Source: an uncultured Lachnospiraceae bacterium
GTDB lineage: Bacteria; Bacillota; Clostridia; Lachnospirales; Lachnospiraceae
Direction of reading: 5' to 3'
Length of the DNA: 64,000 nt
NCBI GenBank assembly: GCA_947577185.1
Contig: CANPUE010000005.1
Span: 62,001-126,000 of the forward strand
This document shows, piece after piece, positions 26,861 to 35,657 of this stretch. Numbering within the stretch: position 1 is the first letter of the stretch; every line of letters begins with the position of its first letter. The notes under the pieces were generated by a model that was not told the DNA's origin, searched no databases, and saw nothing but the letters and a program-made list of their open reading frames with translations. The position numbers and the translations under genes are program-made.

Positions 26861-27610
26861 ATGAAAACAGAATGGGATTACACAGATCTTGCGGAGGCAT
26901 ATCTGAAAAGACCGGATTATGCACAGAGTGCGATCGACAAAATGCTTGAGATTTCCGGGGTGAGAAAAGGAGACGAAGCCTGCGATGTTGGAGCCGGTGC
27001 AGCTCATCTTACATTAAAGCTGGCAGAATATGGATTGAATATCTGTGCAGTGGAGCCAAACGATGCCATGCGTAATAACGGAATAAAGAAAACAGGCCAG
27101 TATGCAAATGTGCAATGGTTTGAAGGTGTTGGAGAGCATACCGGGATGGAAAGCAGCCGTTTCAATCTGGTGACCTTTGGTTCTTCGTTTAATGTATGTA
27201 ACCGTCAGGAAGCTTTATTGGAAAGTAAGCGGATTTTAAAAGACAACGGGTGGTTTGCCTGTATGTGGAATCACAGGGATCTGAATGATCCGCTTCAAAA
27301 AGAGATAGAGGAAATATTGATGGCGCAAATCGAAGATTATAGCTATGGAACCCGTCGGGAGGATCAGACAGAGATCATTGACCAGAGCAATCTGTTTGGG
27401 GAAGTAAAATATGTTGAAGGAACTGTTTTGCATGAGATTCTTGCCGAGGACTTTATTGAAGGATGGAAGTCTCACGGGACGGTACAGCGTCAGTCAAAAG
27501 ACAAATTTGATCTTATCAATCAGGAGATTCGGAAACTGGTAGAAGCAAAAGGCAAAGAATACATCAAAGTGCCTTATACGACCAGAATCTGGATGGCCCA
27601 GGTAAAATAA
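26861..27610 (+). CDS. Class I SAM-dependent methyltransferase (phosphoramidate cassette, second copy)
   Basis: Paralog of the preceding gene, 249 residues. Motif I reads 'ACDVGAGAAHLTLKLAEYG', with the second Gly of the usual GxGxG replaced by Ala, followed by 'AVEPNDAMRNNG'. 'LVTFGSSFNVCNRQEAL' and 'NGWFACMWNHRDLND' align with the first copy. The start is the ATG at 26861 after AAGGAGG (26845-26851); an earlier in-frame start at 26819 lies before that site. The altered glycine could make this the non-catalytic or modulating partner of a heterodimer, but that is inference. Together they mirror the Cj1419/Cj1420 pair. Confidence 0.87.
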   Translation: MKTEWDYTDLAEAYLKRPDYAQSAIDKMLEISGVRKGDEACDVGAGAAHLTLKLAEYGLNICAVEPNDAMRNNGIKKTGQYANVQWFEGVGEHTGMESSRFNLVTFGSSFNVCNRQEALLESKRILKDNGWFACMWNHRDLNDPLQKEIEEILMAQIEDYSYGTRREDQTEIIDQSNLFGEVKYVEGTVLHEILAEDFIEGWKSHGTVQRQSKDKFDLINQEIRKLVEAKGKEYIKVPYTTRIWMAQVK

Positions 27611-27667
27611 GATCAGGGATCAGACGTATCGATAGAAACAAATAAAGCGATGCAAAGGGGATTGGGA

Positions 27668-28447
27668 ATGAAAGTAATAATTTTGGCAGCAGGACAGGGA
27701 ACGCGGCTTCGGCCGCTAACCGACAACTGCCCGAAGTGCATGGTTGAAGTTAATGGAAAGAGCATAATAGAAAGACAAATAAATACGATGCGTTCCTGCG
27801 GCATACAGGATAGTGAGATTACAATCGTATGTGGTTACTGTCATGAAGTTTTGAAAGAGAAATTTCGCGATACACAGATTCGATTTATAGTTAATGAAGA
27901 GTATGAGACAACCAATATGGTATGTTCGCTTATGTGTGCCAGAGAGGTCATGAATACAGCGGATGATATCCTGATCTCATATGGAGATATTATTTATAGT
28001 GAAGAGGTTTTGAACAGACTGCTTCAGACGACGGAGGATTCAGCGGTTATTGTAGATGACGGCTGGTATGGATACTGGTCGGAGAGATGTGAAAACCCGT
28101 TAGATGATGCGGAAACATTATTGTTTGATGCGGAAGATTTTCTCATTGAGATTGGGCAGAAAACGACGGATCTCAATAAAGTGCAGTCACAATATATCGG
28201 TTTAATGCGTTTTAGAGCGGCGGGCTTAAAATCGATGCTTGATGTGGCGGCATTGGCAGAGAAACGCAGCGATGAAGGAAAAGAATTGTGGCGTACCACC
28301 AGAACTTATCGGAAAATGTATATGACAGATTTGCTGCAGGGTATTATCGATGAGGGACATCAACTGAAAGCGGTACATATAAACAGGGGTTGGTTTGAAG
28401 TGGATGACTGCGATGATTTAAAATTGGTTGAGCAGAAAATAAGGTAG
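27668..28447 (+). CDS. Nucleotidyltransferase, probable CTP:phosphoglutamine cytidylyltransferase
   Basis: Residues 4-23 carry 'IILAAGQGTRLRPLTDNCPK', the nucleotidyltransferase signature. 'LISYGDIIYSEEVL' provides the metal-binding Asp near residue 100. 'NPLDDAETLLFDAEDFLIEI', 'QSQYIGLMRF' and 'MYMTDLLQGII' resemble what I recall of Campylobacter jejuni Cj1416, which couples CTP with L-glutamine phosphate. It is clearly different from the LicC-like gene at 19313. The start at 27668 has AAAGGGG (27654-27660) at seven bases; an upstream ATG at 27650 lies before that site. With the neighbouring kinase, hydrolase and diphosphoramidate kinase it completes the four-enzyme donor route. Confidence 0.85.
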   Translation: MKVIILAAGQGTRLRPLTDNCPKCMVEVNGKSIIERQINTMRSCGIQDSEITIVCGYCHEVLKEKFRDTQIRFIVNEEYETTNMVCSLMCAREVMNTADDILISYGDIIYSEEVLNRLLQTTEDSAVIVDDGWYGYWSERCENPLDDAETLLFDAEDFLIEIGQKTTDLNKVQSQYIGLMRFRAAGLKSMLDVAALAEKRSDEGKELWRTTRTYRKMYMTDLLQGIIDEGHQLKAVHINRGWFEVDDCDDLKLVEQKIR

Positions 28448-28453
28448 CAGGAT

Positions 28454-30517
28454 ATGAAAGTCAGTATTATTACGGTTTGCAAAAACAGTGAGAAAACAAT
28501 AGAGCAGACGATTGAAAGCGTAGCAGGGCAGACCTATAAAGAGATTGAATATATCGTGATTGACGGCGCATCAACGGACAGCACACTAAATATCCTTGAA
28601 AAATATCGAACATGTATTTCCGTATTGGTGAGTGAAAAGGACAATGGACTTTATGATGCGATGAACAAGGGAATTGCTGTGAGCACAGGAGAGATCATAG
28701 CAATTCTTAACAGTGACGACTGGTATGAACCCAATGCGATTGAGACCGTAGTAATGGCTTTTGCTTCAGGCAGTGCAGACATCGTGTATGGTGCCATGAA
28801 CGTGGTATATGAAGACGGGACACAGAGCAATTGGAGTGAGGGGGATCTGGAGGACCTGCCATATAGGATGTCTGTACCTCATCCGGCAGAATTTGTAAGA
28901 AGAGAGGTCTATGACAGAATCGGGAATTTTGATATCAGATATCAGATTGCGGCAGATTATGAATTTACGTTACGCGCTTATGCAGCCGGGATGAAATTTC
29001 AAAAAATATCTGCCAGAACGACCTTTTTCAGAGACAATGGGCTAAGTAATGTCAGTTTGGAAAAAGCAGCCGAAGAAGTGCGGAAAATATCGTGTCAATA
29101 TCTAAAATATTTTGATGAAAAGTTTATTCCGAAAATTGAAGCTTCCTATCATCAGCGTATGGATTATGCAAAGATCAAAACATGGGAAAAGGAATTAGCA
29201 GAGGTAAATCTGGTGCATGTACATGAAATTGCAGATACCATTCATTCCGGACGGGATATTATTGTTTTTGGCATGGGCATCAGGGGAAAGGAATCGATTC
29301 GCTTTTTAAAAAAGGCCGGATTCAGAATACAGGAAATATGGGATAATGATGAAACAAAATTGGGGACTGTTTTTGAAGGGATACCTGTAAAAAAAATCAG
29401 GAGCAGAAACGAAGAGCGTAGATTTATTATCATATCCTCTTTGTTTCATGTGGAGGCGATCAGCAGACAGTTGGAAACATTAGGATATAAAAAAGAAGAA
29501 GATTTTGGGGGATACTTTGATTTGATCCATTCTTTAAAAGAAACGATCATGAAAACGGAAGCAGATTATAATATTTCACTGAGAGAAGATATTGAATGGG
29601 TCAATAAATGGGTGGAAGACGCAGACAAACAATGCAGAAGAGTTTTGACAATTGGAGATTCTGTAGCCAGACAATATAGAACCTGCCTGAATGATTGTCT
29701 TAAAAGCGAAGGATATGTCGCAGATTTACTGGCAGTTTCTTACAGTATTTTTGATCCTCGTTTTATGAAGGAAATAGAAGCGTTTTTGGAGACAGAAGAA
29801 TATAAGTACGATCACATTTTATTCCATGTGGGGGCTCATCATGGCTATCGTGTAAGATGTTTGAACGATGAAGGCATTAGTAAGCTGTATACGGATAAGC
29901 TGTTGGAGATTTTGCATAAACTGGACGGCTATTGTGGTCGTTTATTTGTTGTAACCGGAACACTGGAAAACGAGCAGGAATATTCGTATGTTAAGGACGA
30001 CGGTCATAATCCGGAGATCATTGTGAGAAACCACCTTTTGACCAATGCTGCGAAAGCAAACGGCTGGGAGGTGATCGATCTCAATTCCCATATGCTGAAG
30101 AGCGGATTCAGATATATTGACTGGGTACATTTTGAAGATGCGGCCAAGTCCTATATAGCAGATCTTTTAGCGAATGCGGTGATCAAAAAAAACAAAAACT
30201 ATAATATCAGTAACTATATTGCCAATATGAGAGAATTTTTTGAAAAGTTATCCGGTAAGAGTACGATCTATATTTACGGAGACAACAGAAAAGCCCGGAT
30301 TTTGCTGCAGTATCTAAGCAGAAAAGGGATTTTGTGTGAGAACATAGATAACGGGCATTTGGGAGATGGTCAAAATGAAAAAAGGACAGAAGGCATTATC
30401 ATCAATACCATATCCAATTTCAGGGAGTATTTATTTTTAGATAAATCAGGGATGCCTTATATTACTTTGGGTAAAAAAATATATGAATATATGGAAGAAT
30501 ATTTAGCCGTTGAATAG
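28454..30517 (+). CDS. Multidomain GT2 glycosyltransferase with two Rossmann-like modules and an SGNH-like domain
   Basis: The protein has 687 residues. Residues 1-220 are a GT2 domain ('MKVSIITVCKNSEKTIEQTI', 'EYIVIDGASTDSTLNIL', 'ILNSDDWYEPNA'). Residues 265-360 are the island's Rossmann-like module ('IIVFGMGIRGKESIRFL', 'IWDNDETKLGTVFEGIPV'). Residues 395-570 look like an SGNH/GDSL hydrolase or transferase ('RVLTIGDSVARQYRTCL' with the Ser, 'DWVHFEDAAKSYIA' with the His). A second, diverged module follows ('TIYIYGDNRKARILLQYL'). It starts six bases after the cytidylyltransferase, at the end of the phosphoramidate cassette. It might carry a phosphoramidate or acyl transferase activity, but that is speculation. 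Confidence 0.78.
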   Translation: MKVSIITVCKNSEKTIEQTIESVAGQTYKEIEYIVIDGASTDSTLNILEKYRTCISVLVSEKDNGLYDAMNKGIAVSTGEIIAILNSDDWYEPNAIETVVMAFASGSADIVYGAMNVVYEDGTQSNWSEGDLEDLPYRMSVPHPAEFVRREVYDRIGNFDIRYQIAADYEFTLRAYAAGMKFQKISARTTFFRDNGLSNVSLEKAAEEVRKISCQYLKYFDEKFIPKIEASYHQRMDYAKIKTWEKELAEVNLVHVHEIADTIHSGRDIIVFGMGIRGKESIRFLKKAGFRIQEIWDNDETKLGTVFEGIPVKKIRSRNEERRFIIISSLFHVEAISRQLETLGYKKEEDFGGYFDLIHSLKETIMKTEADYNISLREDIEWVNKWVEDADKQCRRVLTIGDSVARQYRTCLNDCLKSEGYVADLLAVSYSIFDPRFMKEIEAFLETEEYKYDHILFHVGAHHGYRVRCLNDEGISKLYTDKLLEILHKLDGYCGRLFVVTGTLENEQEYSYVKDDGHNPEIIVRNHLLTNAAKANGWEVIDLNSHMLKSGFRYIDWVHFEDAAKSYIADLLANAVIKKNKNYNISNYIANMREFFEKLSGKSTIYIYGDNRKARILLQYLSRKGILCENIDNGHLGDGQNEKRTEGIIINTISNFREYLFLDKSGMPYITLGKKIYEYMEEYLAVE

Positions 30518-30548
30518 AAAAGGTGCGTAGAGCGGGGAAGGAAAAAAG

Positions 30549-31991
30549 ATGATCGATTCAACAATCTTATGTATCTGTATCTCAACATATAACAGAGCCG
30601 AAAAAGCAGAAATGCTGGTAAAAGAAATTTTGAAATGCAGATCCGAGCAACTGTCGATTGTGGTGGTAGATGATCATTCTACAGATGATACTGTTTCAAG
30701 AATAAAGAAAATAGATGACGACAGGCTTAGAGTTTACTCAAACAGTACCAATTTAGGCGCCAAACAGAACTGGTATGAAACATTACAAAGAGGAGAAGGG
30801 AAATATCTGCTGCATTTGGTAGACAGAGACTGGATAAGAGTTCAGTATTTAAGCCCGCTTATTGAACTACTGAAAACATGCGATGCCGGATTTGGTTATA
30901 TTGGCAGTATGATTTCCCATGTGAGTTATGCTGGCGGAAAAAACTGTTCTGTTGAGCTTTACAGGAAGGGATATGAAGCAATGGAAAAATTTGCTTTCAC
31001 ATTGGTTCATCCTTCGGGATTTTTAGTCTTACAGGAAGCGTGGAATCAATTATCTTCCAAACGGCAGGTTTTTAAAAAGGACCGCTGCGGCATTTATCCG
31101 CATGCGTACATTTTTGCGATGCTGGGGCAAAGATATCATGGCATTAAGATTAACTACAGGATGATTTCTATTGCGGGCGGCGGGTTTGCCAGATATAAAT
31201 CAAAGTTTTATGTGAATCAAAGAAATAAGCGGTCATACTGGTGGACGCCGGAGGCATTCCGGAACGAATTAAATTCTTTAAGCAGGTTTGCCGTTCATAA
31301 AATGAAGTTTGATGAGCGCCTAATAAGAAAAATTTTGAAATATCGTTTCAGCGAAAATTTATATATGGCAACTCTTTGCTATAAAGAGAACATGCGCGAT
31401 ACGGAAATAGCAATACATTATGGACAAAAAAAAGAATATATTTCCCTTCAAAAACTGAAGCAGATCAATGCATGGTTTACCAGTCGATATATAGCGGAAC
31501 TGCATAAAAATGAAAAAAGTATATTGAACTTTGATTTTATGGTAACCTTACTGCGCATTGCGAAGAAGAATGACAGGAGTATTGAAGCGGTATACTGCAA
31601 AGAGGGACAGCAGACGGACAAATTTAAGAGCCAGTACCAGATGTTAGCCGCATGGATGAAAATAAAGCAAAGAAATATCGCGATAGAAAGCGAATGGAAG
31701 GCAAAGCAGATAAATAAAGTCGCCATTTATGGAAACGGGGAAAATGCGCAGTTGCTTTATCAGGAACTGAAGAACACGGATATTGAAGTGAACTGTTTTA
31801 TTGACAAAAATGCTTCACATTATATAGAAAATATTCCTGTATTGACTATATGTGAGGAAATTCCGCCGGTTGATCTGATCATTGTGTCAATTATCGATGA
31901 GTTTGAGACGATCAGGAGTGAACTGGAAAAAGTATGCCATTGCCAGATTATGCCGATGGATGAGATGATTTATCAAAATGTGTTGTTTTAA
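30549..31991 (+). CDS. GT2 glycosyltransferase with C-terminal Rossmann-like module
   Basis: The protein has 480 residues. The GT-A domain starts 'ILCICISTYNRAEKAEML' with 'IVVVDDHSTDDTVSRI' and 'SNSTNLGAKQNWYETL'. The metal motif region is 'YLLHLVDRDWI', so the second acidic position is intact but the context differs from classic DxD. Residues 385-480 form the shared module: 'KVAIYGNGENAQLLYQEL', 'VNCFIDKNASHYIENIPVL'. It is closely spaced (25 bases) with the following gene. The sugar transferred cannot be read from the sequence. Confidence 0.83.
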   Translation: MIDSTILCICISTYNRAEKAEMLVKEILKCRSEQLSIVVVDDHSTDDTVSRIKKIDDDRLRVYSNSTNLGAKQNWYETLQRGEGKYLLHLVDRDWIRVQYLSPLIELLKTCDAGFGYIGSMISHVSYAGGKNCSVELYRKGYEAMEKFAFTLVHPSGFLVLQEAWNQLSSKRQVFKKDRCGIYPHAYIFAMLGQRYHGIKINYRMISIAGGGFARYKSKFYVNQRNKRSYWWTPEAFRNELNSLSRFAVHKMKFDERLIRKILKYRFSENLYMATLCYKENMRDTEIAIHYGQKKEYISLQKLKQINAWFTSRYIAELHKNEKSILNFDFMVTLLRIAKKNDRSIEAVYCKEGQQTDKFKSQYQMLAAWMKIKQRNIAIESEWKAKQINKVAIYGNGENAQLLYQELKNTDIEVNCFIDKNASHYIENIPVLTICEEIPPVDLIIVSIIDEFETIRSELEKVCHCQIMPMDEMIYQNVLF

Positions 31992-32015
31992 CTGAAATGA
32001 GAGGAAGCAGGTAGA

Positions 32016-33935
32016 ATGGTTTATTACAAAGAATATATGGAAACCTATGGCACATCGGATGCGAACTGGAAAAACTTTCTGGCCGAGGTAAAAACAAACG
32101 GCAGACCAGTGATCCTATATGGACAGGCGGGGCAATATGCGATCAAAGTGTACAATGCAATGCTGGAAGAAAAAGTGGAAGTCGTTGCGGTATGCAATGA
32201 AGAGGGATGGGAAACTCTGTATGGCCTTCCGGTTTACTCGCAGGAACAGGCAGAGCGGGAATGGCCTGACGCAGTCTATTGCTTTCCGGTTCCGGCGAAC
32301 GGACGCATTGCGCAGGACATGGAACAGTGTGCAGAAAAGCTTTGTCTAAAAGGCTATCAGCTGGATAAGGATGTTTTTACTTTTTTTCAGATGTATGATG
32401 TCTTTGAAGATACTGGTCTTCGCAACGTTCTTCTTCGTAGCGATGAAATTGTATTATTGGGAAATCGGAAGCTGTGTACGGCTCTCGGCAGAGTATTATC
32501 GAGAGCGTGGGCATATACAGGAAATATTTTAATACTGGATCCTGATGAAAAAATGGAAGGCGCGGCAGAGTCAGTAAAGCGAAATGCTGTATGGTTTTAT
32601 ATTGATTTACCGGAAAGCAGAGGGCGCCTGGGGTATATAAAAAAGAAGTTTCCTTTATTCGGACAGGATAAAAAGATATATCTAAGCGATTACTACAACA
32701 GTAATTTATATATGCTGTATTTGGCGGGTGAAAAGTATCCGGAAGGATTAGAAGAAGAAAGAAAGATCCTTTCTGTTGCAAAGGAAATGGAATCTTTATT
32801 GACAAAACAGCGCCATAATCCGATCGGGGCAGCACAATGCCAGAAAATAATGTTTTGGATGTCCACTCAAAATATTCTGGTTGAAACGATGTGGCGATTA
32901 TTTGAAGAATATCGGAAACATGGAGCTGTGTGTGTAGTTTTGTTTCCTGAATTATATTCTGTTTTTTCAGCGGGCGCTATCAGCAACGGAACCAGAGGTT
33001 CCCTTAACGCAGAACGGATGCTGACGGACATGAGAAAATTTGTCGAGGCTGGTGGGGAATGCTATTTTCAAAATGATCTGTGGCGTTACAGAGATGATTA
33101 TGATATCTGTTATTTTACAAGCGGGTATTCCAATGGCAATGAATTTTATTTGCGGGGAATGGCTGAAAAGATCGTGGGCATTCAGTCAACCGCGATCTAT
33201 ACGCATTGTTATGACAAAAACGGGGAATTTGAAAGGATCTTTAATGAGAAGCATGATATAGATTATGTGGTAGCATCTGATTTTACAGCGGATTGGGTAA
33301 AGAGGCATAAAGAAGATTATGAGAAAAAAATAATCAGGCTGGGATACCCGAAACTGGATATTTTGTATAGAAAAATGAACAGTGCAGTGATCGTGCCGGA
33401 ACAGTGGCAACAGAAATGTCAGGGCAAAACAGTATTTCTTTGTGCGGTGATACATTGGGAGATCTATGAGATGCTGGTAAAAATGGCAAAAGAAAATCCG
33501 GACATCGTTATGATATTGAGGCCCCATCCTATACACCTGGAAGACTGGTCGATGAGAAGGTCGCTGGAAGCGTTTGGCGAAGAGGATAATATCATTTTGG
33601 ACAATCTTTCTTCCTATATGGCAGCATTTTACATATCGGATGCGATGATCACAACATCCGGCCAGTCCGTATTCATGAATTATCTATACACAGGGAAACC
33701 GGTCTGTTGGGTAGATAATCATATGTTTCAATATCTTGATTATACAGAAGATGACTGGTACAAGGCAATGTACGTATTGGAGTCGGCGGACGGGATCAAA
33801 GATTTTGTGGAAATGGTCAAAAAGGGGGAAGACCATGAAAAGGATTCCAAGGAGAAATACCGAAAACGGATTACACGGCATTTCGACGGAAAAGTATGCG
33901 CGCGGATCGTGGAATATTTTGCGAAGAACCAATAA
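32016..33935 (+). CDS. CDP-glycerol glycerophosphotransferase-like protein with N-terminal Rossmann-like module
   Basis: The protein has 639 residues. The N-terminal 110 residues are the island module ('PVILYGQAGQYAIKVYNAML', 'VAVCNEEGWETLYGLPVYS'). The C-terminal 350 residues resemble the TagB/TagF nucleotide-binding half: 'IIRLGYPKLDILYRKMNSA', 'VMILRPHPIHLEDW' and 'AMITTSGQSVFMNYLYTGKP'. The usual T-D-Y-S-S element is replaced by T-T-S-G-Q-S, so the donor pocket probably differs. There is no membrane segment. It likely transfers a phospho-group from a nucleotide-activated donor to the glycan. It is one of four such domains in the island. Confidence 0.75.
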   Translation: MVYYKEYMETYGTSDANWKNFLAEVKTNGRPVILYGQAGQYAIKVYNAMLEEKVEVVAVCNEEGWETLYGLPVYSQEQAEREWPDAVYCFPVPANGRIAQDMEQCAEKLCLKGYQLDKDVFTFFQMYDVFEDTGLRNVLLRSDEIVLLGNRKLCTALGRVLSRAWAYTGNILILDPDEKMEGAAESVKRNAVWFYIDLPESRGRLGYIKKKFPLFGQDKKIYLSDYYNSNLYMLYLAGEKYPEGLEEERKILSVAKEMESLLTKQRHNPIGAAQCQKIMFWMSTQNILVETMWRLFEEYRKHGAVCVVLFPELYSVFSAGAISNGTRGSLNAERMLTDMRKFVEAGGECYFQNDLWRYRDDYDICYFTSGYSNGNEFYLRGMAEKIVGIQSTAIYTHCYDKNGEFERIFNEKHDIDYVVASDFTADWVKRHKEDYEKKIIRLGYPKLDILYRKMNSAVIVPEQWQQKCQGKTVFLCAVIHWEIYEMLVKMAKENPDIVMILRPHPIHLEDWSMRRSLEAFGEEDNIILDNLSSYMAAFYISDAMITTSGQSVFMNYLYTGKPVCWVDNHMFQYLDYTEDDWYKAMYVLESADGIKDFVEMVKKGEDHEKDSKEKYRKRITRHFDGKVCARIVEYFAKNQ

Positions 33936-33972
33936 TGTTATGGAAGAGATGATGGCCGGGAGAGTTTAAAAG

Positions 33973-35649
33973 ATGCGAAGAGAAATAGGAAATGTAGTTT
34001 TGGATTATACATATTACTGTGGAAAAGATCTGTATTCGGATGGAGAGATAGAAGATATATTACTGGAGGCTGTCAGGAACGGAAATGAGGAACAGTTACT
34101 TCATGCCAGCAGTAACTGGGCGGTATTATATCATCTTTCATCCATCAGGGAGAATCTGCTGGAATGGTATGATTTTGGTAAGGATGCAGAGATATTGGAG
34201 ATTGGCTCCGGATGCGGAGCGGTTACCGGGATCCTTGCAAAGAAAGCAAAATCGGTTACTTGTGTGGAATTGTCCGAGAAGCGTTCTATGATCAATGCAT
34301 ACCGTCATAAAGAGATGGATAATATTCGGATTCTTTTGGGAAATTTTCAGGATATTGAGCTGCAGGAAAAATATGATTGTATTACCCTGATTGGCGTATG
34401 GGAATATGCGGCACAGTATATCGGCGGCGAAAACCCTTATGTAGAAATGCTGAAAAAGCTTAAACATCATTTAAAAGCGGATGGTAAGATCATAATCGCT
34501 ATCGAAAATAAGATGGGGATTAAATATTTGAATGGATCCCCGGAAGATCATACGGAGAAATTATATAGCGGCTTGAGGGATTACATCGGTGTGACGAGAG
34601 TCAGGACATTTTCCAAACCTGAAATCCAGAGTTTGTTTTCAGAGGCGGGAATAGAAAACTATCAATTTTACTATCCTGTACCGGATTACAAACTTCCGAT
34701 CTGTATTTACTCAGATGAGCTTCAGCCAGCTCCTGCAGAATTGAGAACGTATCGGAGCAATTATAATACGGCCAGAGTATATCATGCATATGATGCCGCC
34801 CTCAATGACCAGATCTGCTCAGATAAGATGTTTTCCTATTTTTCGAATTCGTTCCTCATTGTATGCGGAGAGGAAGAAGTAAAACACAGTTATGTGAAAT
34901 ATAACCGGGAAAGAGTGGCGGACTGCCGCATAAAAACGCAGATTGAAAACCACGAGAGCGGCAGACTGGTGAAAAAGCAGGCACTGGAGACGTGCGGCAG
35001 CGCTCATATAGAGCGGATGGCGGATCATAACCTGAACTGGCATTGCACATTTCCGAATCTGGATGTCCCGCAAAGCAAGTATGAAAAGAACAGTTTTGAG
35101 ATGGCGTATATAGAGGGAGAAAGTCTGGAGGCTTCTTTATATCCGCTGAGGCATCGTTTAAACCGCTTCCTGGAGGCAATTCGAAGGATGATACAGGAAT
35201 ATTTCATCCCCTTGCAGGATCAGTTAAGACCTTTTGTGAAAACAGAGGCGTTCGAGCGGGTATTCGGGCAAAATCTGGAAATACCGGATACGGAGCAAAG
35301 TCTCCCGGTTACGAATATAGACATGTTGTTTTCTAATATGAAAAAAACGAAACAGGGTAAAGTGTATTGTTTTGATGCAGAATGGGTCTTTGACTTTCCT
35401 GTGCCTTACCAATTTGTAGTGTGGAGGGCATTAGAGATTATTTATGCAAAGTACGCAATCTATCTTCGCGGCAATATTACCAAAAATCAGTTTTTCAATG
35501 AATTTGGCTTTCACGATAGTCAAATTGCTGTCTACGGCGCTATGCAGCAGAACTTTTACCTGTATGTACATGGACAGCATATGAGAGAGATGTATACAAA
35601 GAACTACCGCAAGAGTGTCATAAACGAAGAAATCAGTATCCAGGGATAG
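33973..35649 (+). CDS. SAM methyltransferase fused to a kinase-like domain
   Basis: The protein has 558 residues. The N-terminal half is a class I methyltransferase: 'AEILEIGSGCGAVTGILAKK' (motif I), 'TCVELSEKRS' and 'DGKIIIAIENKMGIKYLNG'. The C-terminal half has features of an aminoglycoside-phosphotransferase/kinase-like fold: 'SYVKYNRERVADCRIKTQI', the hinge-like 'FEMAYIEGESLEASL', and 'VTNIDMLFSNM...YCFDAEWVFDFPVPYQFV', where the Asp-Glu pair could bind metal. This recalls WbdD, a methyltransferase-kinase that caps O-antigen chains with methyl phosphate. Chain capping is therefore a possible role here, but similarity is by architecture only. The same layout, with a degenerate methyltransferase half, appears at 55447. 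Confidence 0.72.
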   Translation: MRREIGNVVLDYTYYCGKDLYSDGEIEDILLEAVRNGNEEQLLHASSNWAVLYHLSSIRENLLEWYDFGKDAEILEIGSGCGAVTGILAKKAKSVTCVELSEKRSMINAYRHKEMDNIRILLGNFQDIELQEKYDCITLIGVWEYAAQYIGGENPYVEMLKKLKHHLKADGKIIIAIENKMGIKYLNGSPEDHTEKLYSGLRDYIGVTRVRTFSKPEIQSLFSEAGIENYQFYYPVPDYKLPICIYSDELQPAPAELRTYRSNYNTARVYHAYDAALNDQICSDKMFSYFSNSFLIVCGEEEVKHSYVKYNRERVADCRIKTQIENHESGRLVKKQALETCGSAHIERMADHNLNWHCTFPNLDVPQSKYEKNSFEMAYIEGESLEASLYPLRHRLNRFLEAIRRMIQEYFIPLQDQLRPFVKTEAFERVFGQNLEIPDTEQSLPVTNIDMLFSNMKKTKQGKVYCFDAEWVFDFPVPYQFVVWRALEIIYAKYAIYLRGNITKNQFFNEFGFHDSQIAVYGAMQQNFYLYVHGQHMREMYTKNYRKSVINEEISIQG

Positions 35650-35657
35650 GAGGTAAA

